Positions 37,292 through 44,458 of a DNA stretch of 44,458 bases are shown piece after piece. The translations under genes were made by a program, and so were the position numbers. Numbering within the stretch: position 1 is the stretch's first letter; every line of letters begins with the position of its first letter. The notes beneath the pieces are model-generated. The model was not told the origin of the DNA. It saw only the letters and a program-made list of their open reading frames with translations, and did not search any database. Location of the stretch: the NCBI GenBank assembly GCA_014377915.1, contig JACMOT010000323.1:1-44458 (forward strand), read 5' to 3'. The stretch comes from Tardiphaga sp. GTDB taxonomy: Bacteria; Pseudomonadota; Alphaproteobacteria; Rhizobiales; Xanthobacteraceae.

Positions 37292-38089
37292 ATGAATCGC
37301 CTTGTCAGTCCCCTCGCCGGAATTTTGACCGCTGTTTCGATCCTGCTGGGATTGTCGTTTTCGCCCGCGCTCGCGCAGGACAAAAGCCTGACGGTGTTTG
37401 CCGCGGCCTCGATGAAGAACGCCCTCGACGATATCAATACCGCCTATACCGCCAGGACCGGGGTCAAGGTCACGGCCTCCTATGCCGCGAGCTCGGTGCT
37501 CGCCAAGCAGATCGAAAATGGAGCGCCAGCCGATGTCTTTGTTTCCGCCGATACCGACTGGATGGACTACGCCACCTCCAGGAAGAACATCGCCGAATCG
37601 ACCCGCGTCAACCTGCTCGGCAACCGCATCGTGCTGATCGCCGCCAGGGATTCCAGGCTCGACAACATCATTATCGCGCCAGGCTTTGATCTCGCCAGGC
37701 TCGCCGGTGACGGCAGGATCGCCACCGGCGACGTCAAGTCGGTTCCGGTTGGTAAATATGCCAAGGCGGCGCTGGAGAAGCTCGGCAGCTGGACCGCGGC
37801 AGAGCCGAAATTCGCGATGGCGGAAAGCGTACGTGCCGCTTTGACCCTGGTGTCGCGCGGCGAGGCACCACTCGGCATCGTCTATGCGACCGACGCCAAG
37901 GTCGATCCCGGCGTCAAGATCATCGGAACCTTCCCGGCCGACTCGCATCCGGCCATCATCTATCCGGTTGCCGCGACCACGACCGCCAAGGCCGAAGCCG
38001 CTGATTATCTCACCTTCCTGAAGACCACGGCTTCGAAGACCATTCTCGAGAAATACGGCTTCAGCTTCCTGGTCAGCCCGACGACCTGA
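37292..38089 (+). CDS. modA: Molybdate ABC transporter, binding protein
   Basis: 265 residues from ATG 37292, with GGAG 6 bp upstream; the in-frame ATG at 37280 has none. The signal peptide ends SPALAQD. The mature start LTVFAAASMKNALDDI, then VTASYAASSVLAKQIENGAPADVFVSAD, is the ModA ligand-binding pattern with Ser residues for the oxyanion. It delivers molybdate (or tungstate) to ModBC. I see no ModE box or Moco riboswitch upstream. A palindromic repeat separates it from modB. Confidence 0.95.
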   Translation: MNRLVSPLAGILTAVSILLGLSFSPALAQDKSLTVFAAASMKNALDDINTAYTARTGVKVTASYAASSVLAKQIENGAPADVFVSADTDWMDYATSRKNIAESTRVNLLGNRIVLIAARDSRLDNIIIAPGFDLARLAGDGRIATGDVKSVPVGKYAKAALEKLGSWTAAEPKFAMAESVRAALTLVSRGEAPLGIVYATDAKVDPGVKIIGTFPADSHPAIIYPVAATTTAKAEAADYLTFLKTTASKTILEKYGFSFLVSPTT

Positions 38090-38120
38090 CGTCGCTAAAG
38101 TTTGACGCCAACCCATCAGC

Positions 38121-38210
38121 CGTCATTGCGAGAAGCGAAGCAACGCGGCAATCCAGAAGGCCACAAGCGAAGACTGGATTGCTTCGTCGCAAAGGCTCCT
38201 CGCAATGATG
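38121..38210. repeat. Interspersed palindromic element between modA and modB
   Basis: 90 bp bounded by CGTCATTGCGAG (38121-38132) and CTCGCAATGATG (38199-38210), a 12-bp inverted repeat with one mismatch. Reverse-complemented, it aligns along its length with the right part of the copy at 16611-16694. It sits inside the mod operon, 31 bp after modA and 48 bp before modB. In RNA it can form a long hairpin that might shield the modA message or lower modBC expression. Confidence 0.75.
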
Positions 38211-38258
38211 GGGATGGTGCAATGCTCCCGTCTTCCGTCTGCGAGAAACCCTGATCGC

Positions 38259-38954
38259 ATGTTCGATATTTCCCCGACCGAATGGACGGCGATCCTGCTC
38301 TCGCTCAAGGTCGCCGTGATTGCCACGCTGATCTCGACGCCGCTCGGCATCGCCGTCGCCTGGCTGCTTGCGCGGCGGGAGTTCTGGGGCAAGGCGATCC
38401 TTGATGCGGTGATCTACCTGCCGCTGGTCCTGCCGCCGGTCGTGACCGGCTATCTGCTGTTGCTGACGCTCGGCAAGCGCGGTCTGATCGGCGGCTGGCT
38501 GGCAGAGCATCTTGGCATCGTCTTTGCGTTTCGATGGACCGGCGCGGCGCTGGCATGTGGCGTGATGTCGTTCCCGCTATTGGTGCGACCGATCCGGCTG
38601 TCGATCGAGGCGGTCGACCGCAAGCTCGAACAGGCCGCCAGCACGCTGGGCGCGGCGCCCTGGAAAGTATTTGCCACCGTGACCTTGCCGCTGGCGATGC
38701 CCGGCGTGCTGGCCGGCATGGTGCTGGGTTTTGCCAAGGCGATCGGTGAGTTCGGCGCCACCATTACTTTTGTCTCGAATATACCAGGCGAGACCCAGAC
38801 GATCTCGTCCGCGATCTATTCGCTGATTCAGACCCCAGACGGCGATACCGCGGCGCTGCGGCTGGTGATGATCTCCGTGAGCATTGCCGTCGCGGCGCTG
38901 ATCGCCTCGGAATGGTTCGCACGCCGCGCGACCCGACGTCTGCACGGGAACTGA
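38259..38954 (+). CDS. modB: Molybdate ABC transporter, permease
   Basis: 231 residues, five to six membrane helices. The ABC-permease EAA loop is visible: EQAASTLGAAPWKVFATVTLP, then A-x2-G-x9-G-x-GE-like GFAKAIGEFGATI. The N-terminus MFDISPTEWTAILLSLKVA matches ModB. It forms the membrane channel that pairs with ModC. The start codon is 2 bp-spaced with no overlap to modC (ATG 38957). Only a weak GAGA ribosome-binding site precedes the ATG. Confidence 0.95.
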   Translation: MFDISPTEWTAILLSLKVAVIATLISTPLGIAVAWLLARREFWGKAILDAVIYLPLVLPPVVTGYLLLLTLGKRGLIGGWLAEHLGIVFAFRWTGAALACGVMSFPLLVRPIRLSIEAVDRKLEQAASTLGAAPWKVFATVTLPLAMPGVLAGMVLGFAKAIGEFGATITFVSNIPGETQTISSAIYSLIQTPDGDTAALRLVMISVSIAVAALIASEWFARRATRRLHGN

Positions 38955-38956
38955 TC

Positions 38957-39628
38957 ATGCTGCGCGTGGATGTTGCCAAGAAGCTCGGCGATTTTTCGAT
39001 CGATGTCGCCTTCACCAGTGCCGGTCAGGTGACCGGCCTGTTCGGCTCCTCCGGGGCTGGCAAGACCTCGCTGGTATCCATGATCGCCGGCCTGGTCGAA
39101 CCAGACTGCGGCACCATTGCGATCAACGGCGATGTGCTTTTTGACCGCGCCGCCGGAACCGCCATTCCTCCGCATCGCCGCCGCATCGGCTATGTGTTTC
39201 AGGACGCGCGGCTGTTTCCGCATCTCAATGTCGGGCAAAATCTTGATTACGGCCGGCGCATGAACCGGCTGGCGCGCGATGCCGTCCAGGAGACCCGCAT
39301 CACCGAATTACTCGATATCGGCGATCTGCTGAAGCGCCGTCCCGGCGGCCTGTCCGGCGGCGAGCGCCAGCGCGTGGCGCTGGGCCGCGCCTTGCTGTCA
39401 CGACCACGGCTGCTGCTGCTCGACGAGCCGCTCGGAGCGCTCGACGACGAGCGCAAGGCCGAGATCCTGCCATACTTGGTGCGGCTGCGAGACGAGGCCG
39501 ATGTGCCGATGGTCTATGTCAGCCACGACGCCGACGAGATGCGGCAACTGGCCACGAATGTCGTGCTGCTGAAGCGCGGCCGTGTCGCCGCCTTCGGCGG
39601 CGTCGAGGTGTTACCGCGAGCGACTTAG
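38957..39628 (+). CDS. modC: Molybdate ABC transporter, ATPase, lacking the C-terminal TOBE domain
   Basis: 223 residues. Complete ABC ATPase: Walker A GSSGAGKTS, Q-loop YVFQDARLFPHL, signature LSGGERQRVALGRAL, Walker B LLLLDEPLGALD and the switch His in VSHDADE. Typical ModC is ~350-370 residues with a C-terminal molybdate-binding TOBE (Mop) domain. This frame ends after RVAAFGGVEVLPRAT at TAG 39626-39628, and no TOBE-like sequence follows in any frame before the antiporter gene. It should still drive transport but lack molybdate trans-inhibition. Confidence 0.92.
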   Translation: MLRVDVAKKLGDFSIDVAFTSAGQVTGLFGSSGAGKTSLVSMIAGLVEPDCGTIAINGDVLFDRAAGTAIPPHRRRIGYVFQDARLFPHLNVGQNLDYGRRMNRLARDAVQETRITELLDIGDLLKRRPGGLSGGERQRVALGRALLSRPRLLLLDEPLGALDDERKAEILPYLVRLRDEADVPMVYVSHDADEMRQLATNVVLLKRGRVAAFGGVEVLPRAT

Positions 39629-39678
39629 AATTCAGTCGGCCTGCGCCTCTCTCCGCAAATTTGGCGAGGGCAAAACAG

Positions 39679-41475
39679 TCACGCTCCCGACAGCGACTTC
39701 CAGACCTTCAACAATTTGCGCCTGGCGAATTGCCGCCGGGTCGGCTTCACCGGCGCGGGATCCTCATCCTCCGGCAATCGCAGGCCGACCACGTTGACAC
39801 GGCCGCCGCCCAGGCTGCGGGCCACCAGATCGATGGAATCTACCGGCAAGGCGGCGCCAACGGTGGGCGCGTGGTCGAGATGGACGTCAAAATAATCCGC
39901 CAGCGTCAGCGACGCTTCCTCGGGATCGACGGCAATGCCGTAGATTTTGGCGAGATGGCCCAGCGTGATCTCGCCGGACACCACGAAATCGCCGAGCAGA
40001 TGCGGGTCGGGCGCGGAGCTCGGCGGCATGTCGACGAAGAAGCGGTCCAGCGACTCCGCCTTTTCGGGTGGCGCCAGCAGATATAGATAGTCGCCGGCGG
40101 CGATCGGATCGGCCTCGATCGGCGACAGGATGCGCTGGTCGCGGATCACCAGCGTCGGCTTCGACCAGGACGGGATCAGGCCGCGCTTCAGATACAGGCT
40201 CTTCGGTCGCACCGAATAGCCAACCAGTTGCTGCTCGAGCTGTCCCGGCAGATCCAGTTCGATGCGCCGCGGCCCCTTGTCGGTGCGCGGCAGCGCGACA
40301 TGGAGTTTTCGCGCGGCGACTGCCAGCGTCCAGCCCTGCAGCAGCAACGAGATGATGACGACCACGAAGGCGACGTCGAAATAGATGTAGGCCTTCGGCA
40401 GGCTGACCAGCATCGGTATCGACGCCAGGAAGATCGCCACGGCGCCGCGCAGGCCGACCCAGGCGACAAAGGCCTTTTCGCGCCAGTTGAAGCGGAACGG
40501 CGCCAGGCACAGGAACACCGCGACAGGCCGCGCTACCAGCATCAGCGCGAAGGCCACCGCCACCGCGGGAAGGATGCTGCCGACCAGGCGCTGCGGCGAT
40601 ACCAGCAGGCCGAGCATCACGAACATCACGATCTGCGCCAGCCAGGTCGCGGCGTCGAGAAAGGCCACCACGGAATTATGTGCACGGGTCGGCCGGTTGC
40701 CGATGATGATGCCGGCGAGATAGACGCCGAGGAAGCCGGAGCCATGGAGCATTTGCGCGAGGCCAAAGATCACCAGCGCCGCCGTACAGACGAAGGGGGC
40801 GTGCAGCCCCTGCGGCAGCGACACCCGGTTCAGCGCCAGCACCACGAGACGGCCGCCCACCACGCCGATCAGCGTGCCGAGCACGACTTCCTGGATGAAT
40901 TCCAACGCTACATGGCCAGCCGAACTGCCGCCCAGCGCGATTAGCTTGACCAGCATCAGCGTGAGAAACACTGCGAATGGATCATTGGTGCCGGATTCGA
41001 CTTCGAGCGTGGCGCCGACGCGGGGCCGCAGCCGCAGCCCCTGCGCATGCACCAACAGAAACACCGCCGCCGCGTCGGTCGAGGCGACCACGGCGCCGAT
41101 CAGCAAGGCTTCGGTCCAGTTCAGGTCGAGGGTATATTTGGCAACCGGCGCGGTAATCAGGGCGGTCAGCAGCACGCCGACGGTGGCCAGCATCGCGGAC
41201 GGCGCCAGAACGGTGCGGATGGCTTGAAATCTTGTCTTCAGCCCGCCATCGAACAGGATCAGCGCGAGCGCCACCGAGCCGACCAGATAGGTGGTGTGAA
41301 CATCATCGAAACGCAGCCCACCGGGGCCGGATTCTCCCGCCAGCATGCCGATGAACAGGAAGAACAGCAGCAATGGCGCGCCGAAACGCAGCGCGAGCAG
41401 GCTCGACAGAATTCCGGCCATCACGAGAACCGCGCCAAGCAGGATGGCGATGCTGACTGTGTCGAGTGAGGCCAT
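39679..41475 (-). CDS. Potassium/proton antiporter, CPA1 NhaP2/CvrA type
   Basis: 598 residues from ATG 41475 (GGAG 5 bp upstream). About 12-13 membrane helices with the CPA1 ion-site motif GAVVASTDAAAVFLLV and LEVESGTNDPFAVFLTLML. A cytosolic part follows (~400-598) with an RCK_C/TrkA-C-like domain (SIEADPIAAGDYLYLLAPPE-like region) and a CorC_HlyC-like end (DYFDVHLDHAPTVG). It exchanges K+ for H+, protecting against osmotic or pH change. It is divergent from the MscS-type channel gene. Confidence 0.9.
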   Translation of the reverse strand: MASLDTVSIAILLGAVLVMAGILSSLLALRFGAPLLLFFLFIGMLAGESGPGGLRFDDVHTTYLVGSVALALILFDGGLKTRFQAIRTVLAPSAMLATVGVLLTALITAPVAKYTLDLNWTEALLIGAVVASTDAAAVFLLVHAQGLRLRPRVGATLEVESGTNDPFAVFLTLMLVKLIALGGSSAGHVALEFIQEVVLGTLIGVVGGRLVVLALNRVSLPQGLHAPFVCTAALVIFGLAQMLHGSGFLGVYLAGIIIGNRPTRAHNSVVAFLDAATWLAQIVMFVMLGLLVSPQRLVGSILPAVAVAFALMLVARPVAVFLCLAPFRFNWREKAFVAWVGLRGAVAIFLASIPMLVSLPKAYIYFDVAFVVVIISLLLQGWTLAVAARKLHVALPRTDKGPRRIELDLPGQLEQQLVGYSVRPKSLYLKRGLIPSWSKPTLVIRDQRILSPIEADPIAAGDYLYLLAPPEKAESLDRFFVDMPPSSAPDPHLLGDFVVSGEITLGHLAKIYGIAVDPEEASLTLADYFDVHLDHAPTVGAALPVDSIDLVARSLGGGRVNVVGLRLPEDEDPAPVKPTRRQFARRKLLKVWKSLSGA

Positions 41476-41680
41476 GAAGCTCCGCGTTCGTAATACCCTG
41501 CAGGATCATGTCTATCGCCGGCTCCCGGCATCGCCAACCCATTTCTGCCCACCGAAAGATATCGGCCGACGCGGCTGTGATTCTGCCGCCCGACGCCCCT
41601 GCGATTCATGGCCATCAGGCAACGCTTGTGTGAATCTACCGTGCATTCGAATCAATTTGCAGCGCGGAACGAGACGCTCC

Positions 41681-42997
41681 ATGTTTGAACTCCACGCCCC
41701 CTACGAATTTATGCTGGCCACCGCCCGCTCGCTCGGCGCCGAGGTGACCTCGCCGTGGTTCTATCTGCAGTTCGGGCTGATGCTCGCCGCCGGCGGCATG
41801 GCCTTGGCGATCGGCGCCGCGATCCGCGCCCGTCTCGACATGACGTCGCTGGCGATGGGCTGGCCGGCGCCGCTGCGGATGTTCATCCGCGTCCTGATCG
41901 GCAGCGCCTCGACCGCGGCCTTCGCGGTGCTGATCACGCTGGCCCGCATCGTGATGCTGAATTCAACCTGGCCGAGCCGCAGCTATTTGCTGGCGGTCTC
42001 CGCCAAGCTGGCGCTGGCCTGGCTGGTGCTACGGCTGGTCACGAGTGTGATCCGCAATGAATTCATGGTCCGAGTAGTGTCGATCTCGGCATGGCTGGTC
42101 GCGGCGCTGTCCATTATCGGCCAGCTGCAGTCAACCGTCGACATGCTGGACTCGGCGGGCATCGACCTCGGCGGTTTCAAGCTGACTCCGCTGCTGCTGA
42201 TCAAGCTCGGCGTCCTGCTGGCGGTGGCGCTGTGGATAGCGAACCTGGCGAGCAATTTTCTCGAAGGCCGGATCAGGCAGACCCATGACCTGACGCCGTC
42301 GGTCCAGGTACTGCTGATCAAGCTGGTGCGATTGCTGCTGATGATATTCGCCATCGCGCTGGTGATGGGCGCCGTCGGCATCAACCTTTCGGCGCTGGCG
42401 GTGTTCTCCGGCGCGGTCGGCGTCGGTATCGGTTTCGGCCTGCAGAAGATCGTCGCCAATTTCATTAGCGGTGTGATCCTGCTGGCGGACAAATCGGTCA
42501 AACCCGGAGACCTCGTCACCATCGGCGACAGCTCAGGGCGCATCAGCGCGATGAACACGCGCTATATCTCGGTAGCGGCTGGTGATGGCCGCGAATTCCT
42601 GATTCCGAACGAGGATCTGATCACCCAGAAGGTGGTGAACTGGACCTACACCGACAAGGACACGCTGGTGAAGGTTAATTTCGGCACCAACTACGATGCC
42701 GACCCGCGGCTGGTTTGCAAGCTTGCCGCCGAGGTTGCCGCGGCGTCGCCGCGCGCCGAAGCGCACCGACCGCCGAACTGTCTGCTGGCCGAATTCGCCG
42801 AAGCCGGCATGAAATTCTCGCTGACGTTCTGGATCAATTCACCGGATGGCATGGACGCCGTAAAGAGCGACGTGATGCTCTCGCTGTGGGACGCGTTCAA
42901 GCGTGAGGGAATCCGTGTACCCTATCCGGTGCGAGAGTTGCGGATTCGCGGCGGCGCATTGCCGGTGGAAACCACCGTCGTTGAAGTCCCTAGCTGA
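41681..42997 (+). CDS. MscS-family mechanosensitive ion channel
   Basis: 438 residues from ATG 41681; a frame open back to 41345 is antisense to the antiporter gene and not coding. About six membrane helices. The pore-lining helix and beta-domain start are GLQKIVANFISGVILLADK, then VKPGDLVTIGDSSGRI, NTRYISV, GREFLIPNEDLITQKVVNW. The C-terminal alpha/beta domain ends at VPS. It releases solutes on sudden osmotic downshift. Divergent pairing with a K+/H+ antiporter suggests joint control of turgor. Confidence 0.92.
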   Translation: MFELHAPYEFMLATARSLGAEVTSPWFYLQFGLMLAAGGMALAIGAAIRARLDMTSLAMGWPAPLRMFIRVLIGSASTAAFAVLITLARIVMLNSTWPSRSYLLAVSAKLALAWLVLRLVTSVIRNEFMVRVVSISAWLVAALSIIGQLQSTVDMLDSAGIDLGGFKLTPLLLIKLGVLLAVALWIANLASNFLEGRIRQTHDLTPSVQVLLIKLVRLLLMIFAIALVMGAVGINLSALAVFSGAVGVGIGFGLQKIVANFISGVILLADKSVKPGDLVTIGDSSGRISAMNTRYISVAAGDGREFLIPNEDLITQKVVNWTYTDKDTLVKVNFGTNYDADPRLVCKLAAEVAAASPRAEAHRPPNCLLAEFAEAGMKFSLTFWINSPDGMDAVKSDVMLSLWDAFKREGIRVPYPVRELRIRGGALPVETTVVEVPS

Positions 42998-43114
42998 AAT
43001 ATTTTTTTGCGCCGCCGCGTCGCATCGACAATAAAATTCCACCGCGCGCGTGCCTTGCGTCTGAACGTCGCACTGCGCATTCCGCATCGGCGCATTCGTT
43101 CATGTGCCTTCGTC

Positions 43115-43130
43115 TGGATCAAATGATCCA
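43115..43130. promoter_or_regulatory. Perfect 16-bp palindrome upstream of the repeat-protein gene
   Basis: TGGATCA (43115-43121), AA, TGATCCA (43124-43130) is a perfect dyad 120 bp before the ATG of the tandem-repeat gene, in a 253-bp intergenic stretch otherwise without genes. It looks like a dimeric repressor/activator site. No regulator is encoded beside it in this window. Confidence 0.4.
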
Positions 43131-43250
43131 TTCCCTAGCTTCCATCGCCGCAACTATCTTCCGCGCACTCTGCGATCCATCCGTTCGTCGCGCGGGGATC
43201 GCAAATCGAGCGCATGATTCATCGCGACGTGACCGGGAAGGAAGTCAGCC

Positions 43251-44458
43251 ATGGTGTCACCATCAAACGGATACTATCCACAAAGCGCACCCCCACTCGG
43301 CGCACTTGCGGCGCAGCAACTCGCAGCCCAGCAACTCGCAGCGCAACAGCAATTTTCGCCACAGGGCGCGATTGGAAACTGGCTCGGGCAAAATGCCGGA
43401 CAGCTTGGCGGCGCGATTGGCGGCGCCTTCGGCAATCAGGGTCTCGGCCAATCGATCGGCAGTGTCGCGCAACAACTCGGACGCTATCTACCATTCGACG
43501 CCTCCCCGCAATTCGCACCACAGGGCGCAATCGGAAACTGGCTCGGACAGAATGCCGGACAGCTTGGCGGCGCGATTGGTGGCGCCTTCGGTAATCAGGG
43601 TCTCGGCCAATCGATCGGCAATGTCGCGCAACAGCTCGGACGCTATCTGCCGTTCGATGCTGCCCCGCAATTCGCGCCGCAGGGCGCGGTCGGAAACTGG
43701 CTCGGGCAGAATGCCGGACAGCTTGGCGGCGCGATTGGCGGCGCGTTCGGCAACCAGGGGCTCGGACAGTCAATTGGCAACATCGCTCAACAGTTCGGAC
43801 GCTATTTGCCGTTCGATGCTGCCCCGCAATTCCCGCCACAGGGCGCGGTCGGAAACTGGCTCGGGCAGAATGCCGGACAGCTTGGCGGCGCGATTGGTGG
43901 CGCGTTCGGCAACCAGGGTCTCGGCCAGTCGATCGGCAATGTCGCGCAACAGCTCGGACGCTATCTGCCGTTCGATGCCGCCCCGCAATTCGCGCCGCAA
44001 GGCTTCTTCGGCAATCTGCTCGGTCAGGTCGGAGCGCCGCTCGGCGGCGCCATTGGCGGAAGGTTTGGACATCAAGGCCTCGGTCAGACCATCGGTGGCA
44101 TTGCCGGGCAGCTCGGTCGCTTCCTGCCATTCGACGCCGCGCCGCAAGCCTATGCCGACCCATCCGGACAATATCTGCCACAGGATGCCAGCGCTCAGTT
44201 CGCGCCGCAGGGCTTCTTCGGCAATTTGCTCGGTCAGGTCGGTGCGCCGCTTGGCGGCGCCATTGGTGGACGCTTCGGCCATCAGGGCCTTGGTCAGACC
44301 ATCGGCGGCATTGCCGGGCAGCTTGGTCGCTTCCTGCCGTTCGACGCCGCGCCGCAAGCCTATGCCGACCCATCCGGACAATATCTGCCACAGGATGCCA
44401 GCGCTCAGTTCGCGCCGCAGGGCTTCTTCGGCAATTTGCTCGGTCAGGTCGGTGCGCC
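43251..44458 (+). CDS. Unrecognised Gly/Gln-rich tandem-repeat protein, open at the right window edge
   Basis: ATG 43251 follows a GGAAGGAAG ribosome-binding site; the frame is open for 402 codons to the window edge, so the C-terminus is missing. The N-terminus MVSPSNGYYPQSAPPLGALA leads into three AAQQ(L) steps, with no signal peptide. From residue 35 come four 53-residue units (FxPQGA-I/V-GNWLGQNAGQLG, GAIGGAFGNQGLGQSIG, AQQLGRYLPFDA). Then 70-residue units follow (FAPQGFFGNLLGQVGAPLGG, IGGRFGHQGLGQTIGG, LGRFLPFDAAPQ, plus the 17-residue tail AYADPSGQYLPQDASAQ). The GGAIGGAFG core is a glycine-zipper pattern. I know no family. A structural, membrane-inserting or self-assembling protein is possible but unproven. 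The minus-strand frame here is a shadow. Confidence 0.8.
   Translation, partial: MVSPSNGYYPQSAPPLGALAAQQLAAQQLAAQQQFSPQGAIGNWLGQNAGQLGGAIGGAFGNQGLGQSIGSVAQQLGRYLPFDASPQFAPQGAIGNWLGQNAGQLGGAIGGAFGNQGLGQSIGNVAQQLGRYLPFDAAPQFAPQGAVGNWLGQNAGQLGGAIGGAFGNQGLGQSIGNIAQQFGRYLPFDAAPQFPPQGAVGNWLGQNAGQLGGAIGGAFGNQGLGQSIGNVAQQLGRYLPFDAAPQFAPQGFFGNLLGQVGAPLGGAIGGRFGHQGLGQTIGGIAGQLGRFLPFDAAPQAYADPSGQYLPQDASAQFAPQGFFGNLLGQVGAPLGGAIGGRFGHQGLGQTIGGIAGQLGRFLPFDAAPQAYADPSGQYLPQDASAQFAPQGFFGNLLGQVGA
43353..43988 (+). repeat. Four in-frame 159-bp tandem repeats (53 residues each)
   Basis: Unit starts (the Phe codon of FxPQG) fall at 43353, 43512, 43671 and 43830, exactly 159 bp apart, ending at 43988. Units are very similar in protein and differ mostly at third codon positions, so the repeat is kept by selection on protein as well as by duplication. 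The copies vary by single residues (e.g. FSPQ/FAPQ/FPPQ, SVAQQL/NVAQQL/NIAQQF). Confidence 0.9.
43989..44458 (+). repeat. 210-bp tandem repeats (70 residues each), two complete and a third cut by the window edge
   Basis: Unit starts are at 43989, 44199 and 44409, spaced 210 bp. The last ~70 bp of units one and two (about 44129-44198 and 44339-44408) are nearly or fully identical, and the 50 visible bases of unit three match the start of unit two. Differences are concentrated in the middle of unit one. This indicates recent duplication or gene conversion at the right side. Confidence 0.9.

Noticed and set aside
43219..44391. Long Arg-rich minus-strand open frame (390 codons)
   Set aside because: It is antisense to the tandem-repeat gene; its periodicity only mirrors the repeats, and the plus strand has the ribosome-binding site and glycine-zipper pattern.
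43353..44458. CRISPR-like periodic repeats
   Set aside because: The periods (159 and 210 bp) are far too long, the repeats are in frame and coding, and there are no variable spacers.

Overview
The window looks like the chromosome of an alphaproteobacterium of the Bradyrhizobium/Rhodopseudomonas/Tardiphaga group (Nitrobacteraceae, order Hyphomicrobiales). The basis is high GC with strong GC3 bias, the block pckA / hugZ-like / chvI-chvG-hprK-EIIA-ptsH, a DUF2865 protein, a short N-terminally reduced HprK, and two families of interspersed palindromic repeats that I recall from that group. The genus is inferred, not proven. Almost all of the window is chromosomal housekeeping and physiology. I see no rRNA, tRNA, CRISPR array, integrase, transposase or phage gene.

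Layout. 1-4.8 kb: the end of a LysE-type exporter, a decayed hipA toxin remnant beside an apparently intact operator array, a YfcG-like GST, a split chromate transporter, then pyrE overlapping a sodium/proton antiporter. 4.8-9 kb: a secreted DUF2865 protein, an unknown acidic protein and glycogen phosphorylase. 9.2-11.6 kb: a secreted metalloprotease-like protein with CARDB-like and RTX segments. 11.7-14.3 kb: a BigR-controlled sulfide/persulfide detoxification divergon (persulfide dioxygenase | bigR-rhodanese-TauE). 14.4-16.3 kb: a class A beta-lactamase divergent from an AmpR-type LysR regulator. 16.37-16.70 kb: one palindromic repeat inserted into another. 16.7-23.5 kb: pckA with a clear intrinsic terminator, a HugZ-like protein, and the ChvI/ChvG-HprK-EIIA-HPr signalling operon, which has no sugar permease and so is a regulatory PTS linking envelope/acid sensing to carbon metabolism.

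23.5-37 kb: a GT39-type glycosyltransferase, lepA, an acyltransferase-3 protein sharing its 3' end with a perfect 17-bp hairpin, a secreted lipase-like hydrolase, an orphan ABC solute-binding protein, a PhoD-like phosphatase without a signal peptide, a PAS-PAS-GGDEF-EAL protein with a degenerate GGDEF site, and mepA. 37.2-39.6 kb: modABC, with a palindromic repeat between modA and modB and a ModC lacking its C-terminal TOBE domain. 39.6-43 kb: a K+/H+ antiporter divergent from an MscS channel, a plausible osmotic-response pair.

43.25 kb to the window end: a plus-strand gene open at the right edge that encodes an unrecognised glycine/glutamine-rich tandem-repeat protein. It has four 53-residue units followed by at least two and a part 70-residue units, each with a glycine-zipper core and an LPFDA tail. 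With the HipA scar and operator array and the nested repeat elements, it is the most novel item in the window.
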